DNA of 64,000 nucleotides from Pontibacter cellulosilyticus (lineage in GTDB: Bacteria; Bacteroidota; Bacteroidia; Cytophagales; Hymenobacteraceae): assembly GCF_014306105.1 (NCBI RefSeq), contig NZ_JACRVF010000002.1:456368-520367 (forward strand), given 5' to 3'. This document shows, one piece after another, positions 55,788-64,000 of this stretch (position 1 is the first letter of the stretch; each line of letters begins with the position of its first letter). The notes under the pieces are model-generated. The model made no database searches and was not told the origin of the DNA. It saw nothing but the letters and a program-made list of their open reading frames with translations. Both the position numbers and the translations under genes were made by a program.

Positions 55788-56222
55788 TTATTCAATTAAA
55801 GTAGCCTTAACATTAACCTCCGGTATGGCTTTCAGTGCTTTAGAAATTGGGCAATTCTCTTTTGACTTCTTAGCCAACTCCTGTAGCTTGTCGTTATCCA
55901 GGTCAGGCACTTTTGCCTCTACGTTCAGGTCTATTCGCTCTACTAGGGCTGCTCCGTCTTTTTCTCCCAGTATTACAGTTGCTTTAGCGTGTATGTAATC
56001 TGGCGTATAATTTTCCTTACCCAGCAAAGCACTCAAAAACATGGAGTAGCACCCGGAAAGTGCTGCGCCTATCAACTCTTCCGGCGTAGTGCCGTTTCTC
56101 TCGTTGCCAAAGCGCGTACCATAGCTGTAGGCAGATTCTATAGTGCCGTTTCCGGTTTTAATGTTACCTGAGCCATCTTTCAATCCTTTTTTCCAGGTGG
56201 CTTCTGCGTGGTGTTCTCTCAT
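55788..56222 (-). CDS. OsmC-family protein
   Basis: About 144 aa from the Met at 56222; a GTG nine codons upstream is also possible. OsmC/Ohr peroxidases reduce organic hydroperoxides with two Cys residues. Here they are in ALSGCYSMFLS (about 57-67) and in KSKENCPISKALKAIPEV near the end. The domain start EATWKKGLKDGSGN and TPEELIGAALSGC are characteristic. The detailed substrate (OsmC versus Ohr) is not decided. Confidence 0.9.
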   Translation of the reverse strand: MREHHAEATWKKGLKDGSGNIKTGNGTIESAYSYGTRFGNERNGTTPEELIGAALSGCYSMFLSALLGKENYTPDYIHAKATVILGEKDGAALVERIDLNVEAKVPDLDNDKLQELAKKSKENCPISKALKAIPEVNVKATLIE

Positions 56223-56381
56223 AGTTAATATTGGTTTATGGTTTCTCACCTTAATAGTGCTAATAGCCTCCAGATGTTACACCCAAGTATAAAATTAAGT
56301 ACCAACACCACCGAAAATAGAAGATGATATGGCAATACTGGTTAATCTGGCTATATTTACCATCAGACAAAAACTGACTGT

Positions 56382-57875
56382 ATGGGTGTAAAAGCATTGT
56401 TGAGTAAACCACTTGCTGCCTACGTGCATAAAAAGCACTTGCGCTGGATGGAGAATCCGGTGGAAGCACAGCAAGCGGTTTTCAGGAAAATCATTGACAA
56501 AGCTCAGAACACCCTGTTTGGACGCGACCATAAATTCAGCGGTATTAAAACGCATGCTGATTTTGTGAAGGCTGTGCCGGTGCGCGACTACGAAGGCCTG
56601 AACCAGTACTTTAACAAAGTAAAAGAAGGGGAGAGGGATGTGCTGTGGCCTGGTACCCCACTCTACCTCGCCAAAACATCCGGCACCACCTCTGGCACCA
56701 AGTATATTCCGATATCAAAGGATTCTATCTCGAACCACATAGACGGTGCCCGCGATGCATTATTAGCTTATGTGTACGAAACAGGCAAGTCTGCTTTTCT
56801 GGACGGTAAAATGATCTTTTTGTCAGGAAGCCCTGAACTTGATGAGGTGGCAGGTGTAAAAACAGGCCGCTTGTCGGGCATTGCCAATCATCATGTGCCG
56901 GGTTATCTGCGCACAAATCAGCTGCCAAGCTACCAAACTAACATTATAGAAGACTGGGAGAGCAAGCTGGATGAAATCATCGAAGAGACCATAGACCAGG
57001 ACATGACTCTGATCTCAGGTATTCCGCCATGGGTGCAGATGTACTTTGATAAGCTGATCCGGCAGACTGGTAAAAAGGTAAAAGACATTTTCCCGAATTT
57101 TAGCCTGTTTGTGTACGGTGGCGTAAACTTTGATCCTTACCGCAAAAAGCTATTCGAGTCTATTGGCAAAGAGGTGGACTCTATTGAGCTGTTCCCGGCC
57201 TCCGAAGGTTTTTTTGCTTACCAAAACGAGCAAAATGACCCAAGCCTCTTACTGCTGCTGGATACCGGCATTTTCTATGAGTTTATACCTGTGTCTGAGT
57301 ACTTCAACGATAACCCTACCCGCTTAACGATAGGCGAAGTAGAAGTTGGGGTAAACTATGCTTTAGTTGTAAGTAGCAACGCAGGGCTTTGGGCTTATTC
57401 TATTGGCGATACGGTTAAATTTACCTCGGTAAAACCATACAAACTAGTGGTGTCGGGTCGCATAAAGCATTACATTTCTGCGTTTGGAGAGCATGTAATC
57501 GGAGAGGAAGTAGAGAAGGCAATGAACGCTACGGTTGGCTTGTTCCCGGAAGTGGAGCTGACGGAGTTTACTGTAGCCCCTTACGTGAGCCAGGACCATG
57601 GTGCTTCCTATCATGAGTGGCTGGTAGAGTTTGCCAAGCCGCCGCTTAATGCCAGTGCCTTTTCCGAAGAACTCGACAAACAGCTTTGCAAACTGAATAC
57701 GTATTACAACGATCTAATCACCGGAAACATTCTGCAAAAGCTAAAGCTAACGCAGCTTGCCAGAGGCTCGTTCAGGAACTACATGAAATCGCAGGGGAAA
57801 CTAGGTGGCCAAAACAAAGTGCCGCGCCTGAGCAACGACAGAAAGTTAGCTGATGGACTGCTTGAAGCTAAATAA
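56382..57875 (+). CDS. GH3 auxin-responsive-promoter-like acyl-adenylate enzyme
   Basis: A 497-aa protein of the bacterial GH3 family. Plant homologues conjugate amino acids to acyl acids through an adenylate. The AMP-binding region is visible in TSGTTSGTKYIPISKDSISN (about 108-127), FVYGGVNFDPYRK (about 245-257) and YSIGDTVKFTSVKP (about 340-353). The C-terminal part includes SAFGEHVIGEEVEKAMNA. The acid and acceptor used by bacterial members are largely unknown. It is the first gene of a run with dxr. Confidence 0.9.
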   Translation: MGVKALLSKPLAAYVHKKHLRWMENPVEAQQAVFRKIIDKAQNTLFGRDHKFSGIKTHADFVKAVPVRDYEGLNQYFNKVKEGERDVLWPGTPLYLAKTSGTTSGTKYIPISKDSISNHIDGARDALLAYVYETGKSAFLDGKMIFLSGSPELDEVAGVKTGRLSGIANHHVPGYLRTNQLPSYQTNIIEDWESKLDEIIEETIDQDMTLISGIPPWVQMYFDKLIRQTGKKVKDIFPNFSLFVYGGVNFDPYRKKLFESIGKEVDSIELFPASEGFFAYQNEQNDPSLLLLLDTGIFYEFIPVSEYFNDNPTRLTIGEVEVGVNYALVVSSNAGLWAYSIGDTVKFTSVKPYKLVVSGRIKHYISAFGEHVIGEEVEKAMNATVGLFPEVELTEFTVAPYVSQDHGASYHEWLVEFAKPPLNASAFSEELDKQLCKLNTYYNDLITGNILQKLKLTQLARGSFRNYMKSQGKLGGQNKVPRLSNDRKLADGLLEAK

Positions 57876-57957
57876 AATATTAAACAGCATCATTATTACG
57901 AGTCAGGCAAAGGGTAATTTCAACTCGGAACCCGGAACTCGTAACTCGTAACTTAAC

Positions 57958-59109
57958 ATGAAAAGAATTGCCATATTGGGCTCTACCGGGTCTATCGGTA
58001 CACAGGCCCTTGAAGTTATAAAGGCAAACCCGGATAGCTTTGAGCTGGAGGTGCTTACTGCACACAGCAACGCGGATCTGCTGATACAGCAGGCGCTGGA
58101 GTTTAACCCTAACACTGTTGTTATCGCCAACGAGGCCCTGTACGATAAGGTGCAGGATGCCCTGCAGCACACCGATGTTAAAGTATACGCCGGTGCCGGT
58201 GCCCTTTGCTCGGTAGTGGAGATGGGTACAGTAGATATGGTGCTTACAGCTATGGTTGGTTATGCCGGCCTGCAGCCGACCATCCGTGCCATTAAAGCAG
58301 GTAAGCACATTGCCCTGGCCAACAAAGAGACATTGGTGGTAGCCGGACAGCTTATAACCGATCTGGCTGAAGAACATGCCGTAAACATTTACCCTGTCGA
58401 TTCTGAGCACAGCGCCATTTTCCAGTGCCTGGCAGGGGAGTTTCATAACCCGATCGAAAAGATCATACTTACTGCCTCTGGTGGGCCGTTCAGAGGGCGC
58501 ACCGCATCAGAGCTTGCTACCGTAACCAAAGCACAGGCCCTGAAACACCCGAACTGGGATATGGGAGCCAAAATCACCATCGATTCTGCTTCGCTGATGA
58601 ACAAGGGGCTGGAAGTGATTGAGGCAAAGTGGCTGTTCGGGCTAAGAAACGAGCAGATTGAGGTAGTGGTGCATCCACAGTCTATCATTCACTCGCTGGT
58701 GCAGTTCGAAGATGGCTCCATTAAAGCACAGCTGGGGCTGCCTGATATGAAGCTGCCGATACAGTATGCACTGGGCTATCCAAACCGATTGAAGTCAGAT
58801 TTTCCGCGTTTTAATTTCTTGGATTATCCGCAGCTAACTTTTGAGCAGCCGGACCTGGAGACATTCCGCAACCTGGCCCTTGCCTACAAAGCCATGGAGC
58901 AAGGCGGAAATATGGCCTGTATTTTGAACGCAGCCAACGAAGTAGCCGTAAGTGCTTTCCTGCGCGACGAGGTTGGTTTCCTGCAGATGTCGGATATCAT
59001 CGAAAGTTGTATGGCAAAAGTTACGTATATTGCGAATCCTTCTTTCGATGACTATGTTACTACAGATAGAGAAACCCGTGAGAAGGCAACAGAACTCATA
59101 AATAACTAA
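57958..59109 (+). CDS. dxr: 1-deoxy-D-xylulose 5-phosphate reductoisomerase
   Basis: A 383-aa NADPH enzyme that converts DXP to MEP in the non-mevalonate isoprenoid pathway. The NADPH loop IAILGSTGSIGTQALEVI (about 4-21) starts the protein. The metal and substrate site is in VDSEHSAIFQCL (about 147-158) and ASGGPFRGR (about 174-182), with SASLMNKGLEVIEAKWLF (about 206-223). The length is typical. Isoprenoid supply would also serve the UbiA-type enzyme at 9251. Confidence 0.96.
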   Translation: MKRIAILGSTGSIGTQALEVIKANPDSFELEVLTAHSNADLLIQQALEFNPNTVVIANEALYDKVQDALQHTDVKVYAGAGALCSVVEMGTVDMVLTAMVGYAGLQPTIRAIKAGKHIALANKETLVVAGQLITDLAEEHAVNIYPVDSEHSAIFQCLAGEFHNPIEKIILTASGGPFRGRTASELATVTKAQALKHPNWDMGAKITIDSASLMNKGLEVIEAKWLFGLRNEQIEVVVHPQSIIHSLVQFEDGSIKAQLGLPDMKLPIQYALGYPNRLKSDFPRFNFLDYPQLTFEQPDLETFRNLALAYKAMEQGGNMACILNAANEVAVSAFLRDEVGFLQMSDIIESCMAKVTYIANPSFDDYVTTDRETREKATELINN

Positions 59110-59156
59110 AAACCTGCTGCCTTTAAGGCGCTAGATAACAAGAATAAGCTTTTTTG

Positions 59157-60470
59157 ATGGATATTTTAATAATGGTTGGTCAGCTCATTCTGGGCCTGAC
59201 GATACTGGTAGGATTGCACGAGTTGGGCCACATGCTGGCAGCTAAATGGTTCGGAATGCGCGTGGAGAAGTATGCCATCGGTTTCCCTCCTAAAATTTTC
59301 GGTAAAAAAATTGGCGAGACAGAGTACATGCTGGGCCTGATTCCATTGGGGGGATTTGTGAAAATATCAGGCATGGTGGATGAGTCGATGGACACGGAAG
59401 CGCTGAAGGAAGAACCGAAGCCTTGGGAGTTCCGGGCCAAACCAGCCTGGCAACGCCTGATTGTAATGATGGGCGGTATCATTGTGAACGTGATCACAGG
59501 TATTGTGATATACATTGCGCTTACCTTTAATTATGGGGAGCAATACACGCCTATATCTGAAGTTAAGTATGGTATTGTGCCTAATGAACTTGGGCAGGAT
59601 ATCGGCTTCCAGACAGGCGATAAACTAGTGGCAGTAAATGGCAAACAGCTAGAGCGCTTCGAGGATGTTTACTCAATGGATGCTTTACTTGGCCGTAATG
59701 CTTACTATACAGTAGAGCGCAACGGAGAACGTGTTAACCTAGAGGTTCCAGCAGATCTGATGGATCGTGTGGCTGACGATAAGGATCGTATGTTTTTTGT
59801 GCGTCCGAGGCAGCCATTTAGAGTAGGCCAGGTAATGGCTGGTAGCCCCGCAGCCAAAGCAGGATTGCAGGAAGGAGACTTTATTGCTAAAATAAACAAC
59901 GAGAGCGTTAAGTTCTTCCATGAGTTTCAGGAGACATTACAAGGCAATGCCGGCAAGAAAATAACCATGATGGTTGAGCGTGACGGGAAGCCAATTAAAC
60001 TGCAGGCGGAGGTAAGCGAAGAAGGCACACTGGGTTTCATGCCACAGGCGCTACTACAGACTGCCACTCGTGAGTATAGCCTAGGCGAAGCTATTCCTGC
60101 TGGTACTGACCAGGCTTTCGGCGTAATTACAGCTAACTTGAAAGGCTTTGGTAAAATATTCAGAGGCGAGGTTTCAGCTTCTAAATCGCTTAGCGGCCCG
60201 ATCGGTATCGCCCAGATCTTTGGTGATACATTTACCTGGTATAAGTTCTGGAGCATAACAGCGATGCTGTCGATGGTGCTGGCGTTCATGAACTTCCTGC
60301 CGATTCCTGCGCTGGATGGCGGCCACGTGGTGTTCTTAACGTATGAGATAATCAGCGGGCGCAAGCCATCAGATAATTTTTTAGAGAATGCCCAAAAAGT
60401 GGGTATGGTTTTATTGTTAGGCTTAATGGCATTTGCTATATTTAACGATGTGTTCAAGATAATCTTCTAA
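59157..60470 (+). CDS. rseP: site-2 protease RseP (membrane zinc metalloprotease with PDZ domains)
   Basis: About 437 aa from the ATG at 59157; a TTG lies one codon upstream. The zinc motif HELGH is in LVGLHELGHMLAAKWFG (about 18-34), and the second membrane motif PALDGGHVVF is near 386-395. Two PDZ-like regions lie between them (about 115-185 and 205-280). RseP homologues cut membrane-spanning substrates such as anti-sigma factors. It follows dxr by 47 nt. Confidence 0.95.
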   Translation: MDILIMVGQLILGLTILVGLHELGHMLAAKWFGMRVEKYAIGFPPKIFGKKIGETEYMLGLIPLGGFVKISGMVDESMDTEALKEEPKPWEFRAKPAWQRLIVMMGGIIVNVITGIVIYIALTFNYGEQYTPISEVKYGIVPNELGQDIGFQTGDKLVAVNGKQLERFEDVYSMDALLGRNAYYTVERNGERVNLEVPADLMDRVADDKDRMFFVRPRQPFRVGQVMAGSPAAKAGLQEGDFIAKINNESVKFFHEFQETLQGNAGKKITMMVERDGKPIKLQAEVSEEGTLGFMPQALLQTATREYSLGEAIPAGTDQAFGVITANLKGFGKIFRGEVSASKSLSGPIGIAQIFGDTFTWYKFWSITAMLSMVLAFMNFLPIPALDGGHVVFLTYEIISGRKPSDNFLENAQKVGMVLLLGLMAFAIFNDVFKIIF

Positions 60471-60484
60471 CCAAAGATCCTCTT

Positions 60485-61600
60485 ATGAAAGCCATCGTGA
60501 CGTATGCCCTGACAAACTTATTACTAGTATTTGCTATAATAACAGCCGAAGATGCTCCCGCAGCAGATTGGCCCATAAGTATAAACCAGCACGTTATCGC
60601 CGCACCAGGCGATAGCGTGTACCTGGTACAAAAAGGCGACACCTACTATAGCCTTTCCCGCCGCTTTAACATCCCGCTTGATTCGCTTCAGAAGTGGAAC
60701 GATAACAAATTGCAGATTGGCCAGACGCTTTACTTAAGCCGTCACCGTATGGCACCTGCTCAAGCTGCCAAACCAAAATCACAATCTGCACCAAAATCAT
60801 CCAAAGCCGCACCTGCCACTACTACTACTACTACTACACGACCTGCAGGCAGTAATTCCGCTTCTATTTCTTCGGTGCCCCGCACAGCCGAGCATAAGAC
60901 AAAAAGCAGGGTAATGGTTATCCCATTCGATCCATACTTATACTTTTCGGATGCCGACGATGAAATTGCGCGTAAGTCTAAGATACCGCGCCAGAACGTG
61001 CGCCATGTTTTCCGCAACCGCCTGAACGCTATGTTGGCTCCAGAAGGCTACGAGACCATCCACTTGTTGGGCGGCGTGTACCGCGACAGCGTTAGCGAAC
61101 TGAGCAGGCTTTACAAGTCGCTGAGCTACGGGTACCAGGATAACAAGCAATCTCGGTTTAACAAGCAGCCAGTTGTGGAGGAAGAAAAGGGAGGAGCCCT
61201 GGAGTGGGTGCAGCGGCAAAAAGAGAAGCTGGGAATGGAGAAGGAAGAGCAGCCGGTATCTGTTGCCCAGGATCCTACCAAGCACTTTGGTGTCACTGTT
61301 AAAGACCCGGAGTTCTTTGGCTATTTTAACAACCAGTACGGCATAGACTACTATGTTTTCATTAACCAGTTTGAGGTGAAAACGGTGTACGAAAACTGCC
61401 TGGACCGCGCAGCCTTGAACTATGAGCGTGATTTCATGGTTCATTATTCCATCTATAACAACAAAGGAGAACTGGTGTCGGGAAACAAAGTGAAGATTGC
61501 ATACCAGTCTAACATGAACGATGTGCAGCGTATTGTAAGCGATAATATGCCAACTATGGCTAAGCGCGTGCTGTCGGACCTGCCGCCATCCGGTAAATAA
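60485..61600 (+). CDS. exported LysM-domain protein
   Basis: A 371-aa exported protein. A signal-like start (VTYALTNLLLVFAIITAEDA) is followed by one LysM domain (about 43-87; YLVQKGDTYYSLSRRFNIPL) that binds peptidoglycan. A low-complexity Thr/Ala/Ser/Pro linker follows, containing a run of seven Thr encoded by ACT repeats. The remaining domain (about 140-371) has no family I know. It lies 14 nt after rseP. Confidence 0.85.
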   Translation: MKAIVTYALTNLLLVFAIITAEDAPAADWPISINQHVIAAPGDSVYLVQKGDTYYSLSRRFNIPLDSLQKWNDNKLQIGQTLYLSRHRMAPAQAAKPKSQSAPKSSKAAPATTTTTTTRPAGSNSASISSVPRTAEHKTKSRVMVIPFDPYLYFSDADDEIARKSKIPRQNVRHVFRNRLNAMLAPEGYETIHLLGGVYRDSVSELSRLYKSLSYGYQDNKQSRFNKQPVVEEEKGGALEWVQRQKEKLGMEKEEQPVSVAQDPTKHFGVTVKDPEFFGYFNNQYGIDYYVFINQFEVKTVYENCLDRAALNYERDFMVHYSIYNNKGELVSGNKVKIAYQSNMNDVQRIVSDNMPTMAKRVLSDLPPSGK

Positions 61601-61602
61601 GT

Positions 61603-62106
61603 ATGAAATATAAATTCCTGTTTCTGGTGCTTGCATTTATGGCAGCATCCTTAGTGCCTGCCCTCGCGCATGATTTTCATACCAGTATCACCGATATCAA
61701 GTACAACCCACGCACGCAGTCTCTGGAGGTAGCCGTTAAAGTGTTTACCGATGACCTGGAAGAAGCTGTATCAAAGTTTACCAAAACCAAAGTGGTGTAC
61801 AACAGCAAATCTGCAGAGCAAAAGCAGCAGCTAAATGCTTATTTGCAAAGCAAGCTTAGCTTTGAAGTTGCAAAGGGTAAGCCCCTGAAGTATAATTTCC
61901 TGGGGTCGGAGGCTGAGACAGATGCTGTTTGGTTGTACATAGAGGTTCCGGTTAAGAACTCTTCTCTGGCCCAGCTATATGTTAAGAACTCCGTACTGAC
62001 TGAACTCTTCAACGATCAGATGAACATTGTTAACCTGAACTACAAAGGCAAAACAGAAAGTGTACTTTTACAGCGCGGCGAAGAGCAAAAGAAGTTTACG
62101 CTTTGA
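61603..62106 (+). CDS. DUF6702-family exported protein
   Basis: A 167-aa protein with signal MKYKFLFLVLAFMAASLVPA, cleaved near AHDFHTS. The body carries the DUF6702 pattern (TSITDIKYNPRTQSLEVAVK, about 27-46, and VFTDDLEEAVSKFTKTK). These proteins occur widely in Bacteroidota with unknown role. Its ATG comes 2 nt after the LysM gene stop, so it is probably in the same operon. Confidence 0.85.
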   Translation: MKYKFLFLVLAFMAASLVPALAHDFHTSITDIKYNPRTQSLEVAVKVFTDDLEEAVSKFTKTKVVYNSKSAEQKQQLNAYLQSKLSFEVAKGKPLKYNFLGSEAETDAVWLYIEVPVKNSSLAQLYVKNSVLTELFNDQMNIVNLNYKGKTESVLLQRGEEQKKFTL

Positions 62107-62157
62107 TTTTTATTGATCCTGACAGCTGTCTCATTGCGCTTCTTTCACAAATAACCA

Positions 62158-62356
62158 TCCAACCACCCTATCCCTCCTTGTTTAAGGCGGGGAATCTGCT
62201 ACTACCGCTTCTCTGTCATCTTAATAACATTAGCCCTTCTCCTTATCATCCTGCAAGGATCTTGTGTGAAGGGAGGTTAAGCAGTTGCTACAGCACTTTC
62301 ACTTTTAATCAGTAAAAGCAAAAAGTCCCCTTTGAAGGGGGTAGGGGATGATAATC
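62158..62356. mobile_element. MITE-like element, copy 3 (right end worn)
   Basis: The left end TCCAACCACCCTATCCCTCC and the core AAGGATCTTGTGTGAAGGGAGG match copy 2 at 34457. The right end is less regular (AGTCCCCTTTGAAGGGGG, 62324 onward). It occupies nearly all of the 299-bp gap between the DUF6702 and DUF4184 genes. A further GGAGGGGC fragment lies near 62387. Confidence 0.7.
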
Positions 62357-62405
62357 GTGTGCTGATAACACCCATGCTTTAAATAAGGAGGGGCAAATAT
62401 TAAAT

Positions 62406-63158
62406 CTATCTTCTAACTTTAAGAAGCTTCCGCCACAACTTAAGAAATGCTGTAAGCAAAATAACCGCAGCTAGACATCCGCTAATAAATCGAACAACCC
62501 ACATCTCTACTTGTGCAATGCTATTGATATCTGGCGTCTTCAGTAAAAACAATAACAGACCGGACGCGAATACAGCCAGCCAGAAGTATAGCCAGCCATA
62601 CTTTGAACCCCGGGCAGCTCCATAAGTTGGCAGCAGCAGAACGTAAAAAGCTATAGCCGTTAACCCTGCAAACGTACTGAAATGCTGCACCCAGCGGCAA
62701 AGCGGGAGAGCAAAACCAAAGAAATCCACTGGTCTTCTAAGTATGGAGTAGTTTCTTACAAAATAGCCGGAGTAGTGGGTAAAGCTGTCCCAGAAGAGGT
62801 GCGAGAGAATACCTATCACAGCAGAAGCAAGAAAGATGTGCCAGTTGCCGCGCAAGTAGCTAAACCATTTGGCATGTGCCGCCACAGCAGCCCTGCGCTC
62901 CAAAAAGCCCGGCAAAAACCGAATAACCTGTTCCCTTACAATTGCATGAAAAACAAAGGCAAGTATAAGCGTAATAGGCAGGTTAAATACCAGTACCCCC
63001 TTCAACGTATGGCTTACCTTCGTAGTGATAATGGGATTGAGAAAATAGGCAAAATCAGGGGCTATACTTCCAATTACCAATCCTGTGGTAGAGAAAAAGC
63101 GGCCAAACTTATACTTTAGCGGAAGAACAATGGCAGGATGCGCGGCGGTAAATGGCAT
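62406..63158 (-). CDS. DUF4184-family membrane protein
   Basis: A 250-aa membrane protein with about six hydrophobic segments. The start MPFTAAHPAIVLPLKYKFGR and the GSIAPDFAYFLNPIIT region (about 31-46) are characteristic of DUF4184. LFWDSFTHYSGYFVRNYSIL (about 122-141) is a further conserved block with His and Asp. Function unknown; the family is sometimes described as a membrane hydrolase-like group. It ends near the MITE copy. Confidence 0.82.
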   Translation of the reverse strand: MPFTAAHPAIVLPLKYKFGRFFSTTGLVIGSIAPDFAYFLNPIITTKVSHTLKGVLVFNLPITLILAFVFHAIVREQVIRFLPGFLERRAAVAAHAKWFSYLRGNWHIFLASAVIGILSHLFWDSFTHYSGYFVRNYSILRRPVDFFGFALPLCRWVQHFSTFAGLTAIAFYVLLLPTYGAARGSKYGWLYFWLAVFASGLLLFLLKTPDINSIAQVEMWVVRFISGCLAAVILLTAFLKLWRKLLKVRR

Positions 63159-63164
63159 TTATAC

Positions 63165-64000
63165 TTATTTAAATCCGCGTTCCGGCTTCTGTGGTTTTAT
63201 CAGCCTGAACTCCACACGGCGGTTAATCTTACGGTCTTCGGCTGTCTTTTCTTCTTTTATCGGTTTGGTACTGCCGTAGCCGATGGCATCTATACGTCCC
63301 TCCACCATGTTCACCCTTCTTTCTATGTATTGCCGGATAGCGTCCGCACGATCCTGCGACAGCACCAGGTTAAAATCAGGGTCTCCGGCGCCATCAGTGT
63401 GACCAGCAATCTCCAGCCTGAAAGTTGGGTGGTCTATCAGGAACAGGGCTACCTCGTCAAGTATAGGCTTCATGTTCTCCTTTATCTCCGACATGTTCGG
63501 GTCGAACTCGATGTTCTCGAATACCATTGGTATGCTGTAATCGATCAGGGTGGTCATCAGATCTAGCTTAGTATCGTCCTGCAGCGAGATTTCTTTCTCA
63601 ATGGTAAAGAAATCCGGGCCCTGAATCATCAGCATGTATCGGGAGTTATCTATCAGGTCAAATTCAAAAGAACCATCGGGGCGCAGGTATTTAGAAGAAA
63701 CCTCTATGCCATTGTCCAGGTCTATGATAGAAACGATGCCCGAAAGTGGTTTATTGGTGACGGAGTCAGTTAATGTGCCCTGAACCTTTGTTACAGCCAA
63801 AGGGTGCGCTTCCATGGGTAATGGAAAAGAGAACAGGTCCAGGTTCTGGAGATCATTTGCCTCGGAGCGGGCATAGTATAAGTTTTTGGAGTCGGCATCG
63901 ATGGTAAAGTAGTACTCGCTGCCCCGGCCGTTAACCAGTGGCCCTATGTTACGCGGCTCCTGCCAGTGCTCCTGTACTTTGTAGGTTTTGTAGATATCAA
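63165..64000 (-). CDS. OmpA-family protein with upstream beta-propeller-like part, cut by the window edge
   Basis: The frame is open to the right edge, so the gene is partial and its start lies beyond 64000. The first visible part (NIGPLVNGRGSEYYFTIDAD) resembles PD40/WD40-like strands of OmpA-fused proteins. It is followed by a carboxypeptidase-regulatory-like segment (VQGTLTDSVTNKPLSGIVSI) and the C-terminal OmpA domain (FRLEIAGHTDGAGDPDFNLV, SQDRADAIRQYIERRVN) that binds peptidoglycan. The internal Met at 63815 is not the real start. It is a large outer-membrane or periplasmic protein. Confidence 0.88.
   Translation of the reverse strand, partial: DIYKTYKVQEHWQEPRNIGPLVNGRGSEYYFTIDADSKNLYYARSEANDLQNLDLFSFPLPMEAHPLAVTKVQGTLTDSVTNKPLSGIVSIIDLDNGIEVSSKYLRPDGSFEFDLIDNSRYMLMIQGPDFFTIEKEISLQDDTKLDLMTTLIDYSIPMVFENIEFDPNMSEIKENMKPILDEVALFLIDHPTFRLEIAGHTDGAGDPDFNLVLSQDRADAIRQYIERRVNMVEGRIDAIGYGSTKPIKEEKTAEDRKINRRVEFRLIKPQKPERGFK

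Noticed and set aside
1..64000. CRISPR array, tRNA or rRNA gene
   Set aside because: No regularly spaced repeats, cloverleaf-like sequence or rRNA sequence was noticed; a dedicated search could not be run.

Overview
The window looks like an ordinary chromosomal stretch of a Bacteroidota bacterium, most likely of the Cytophagales/Hymenobacteraceae (Pontibacter-like). This is inferred from gene content: type IX secretion C-terminal sorting domains, an OstA/LptD-like outer-membrane protein, a Rho factor with a long Asn/Arg/Glu-rich insert, DUF5723- and DUF6702-type proteins, and few Shine-Dalgarno-like sequences. No rRNA, tRNA, CRISPR array, prophage or intact insertion sequence was seen.

Layout. 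0-6 kb: EVE-domain protein, two small hypotheticals, a PolX-type protein with an eroded polymerase site, a family 9 glycosyltransferase and serS. 6-16 kb: rho, a membrane gene/UbiA/methyltransferase cluster, a PBP1A-type peptidoglycan synthase, an SDR epimerase, and folE plus a 6-pyruvoyl-tetrahydropterin synthase homologue. 16-26 kb: a degenerate pyrophosphatase-like lipoprotein, the classical rpsP-rimM-trmD-rplS order, a fatty-acid desaturase, an RluA-type pseudouridine synthase, panB and the LptD-like protein. 26-35 kb: amidase and MlaD-like protein, an acyl-CoA carboxyltransferase, a transglutaminase-like protein, redoxin, phosphopantetheinyl transferase, WD40, DivIVA and folB. 34-46 kb: methylmalonyl-CoA metabolism (meaB, mutB, mutA) interrupted by envelope hypotheticals and a broken REP-associated transposase. 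46-64 kb: an M20 amidohydrolase, two tandem T9SS-sorted paralogues, a 5'-nucleotidase split over two genes, dnaA, OsmC and GH3 proteins, dxr-rseP-LysM, and an OmpA-family gene that runs off the right edge.

Functional links. MeaB protects and loads the B12-dependent mutase encoded 5-10 kb away. The carboxyltransferase at 28 kb may feed the same short-chain acyl-CoA chemistry. PBP1A, amidase, LptD-like, MlaD-like, heptosyltransferase-like, LysM and OmpA proteins form a scattered envelope set.

The most unusual signal is not a gene. The heptamer AAGTATA (reverse complement TATACTT) occurs every few hundred bases, in genes, intergenic DNA and terminator loops, far above chance. The intergenic DNA also holds a roughly 200-bp MITE-like family (three copies plus a related fragment), nested REP-like palindromes beside the dead transposase, and several iterated AT-rich or GAGTGA-type inverted repeats.
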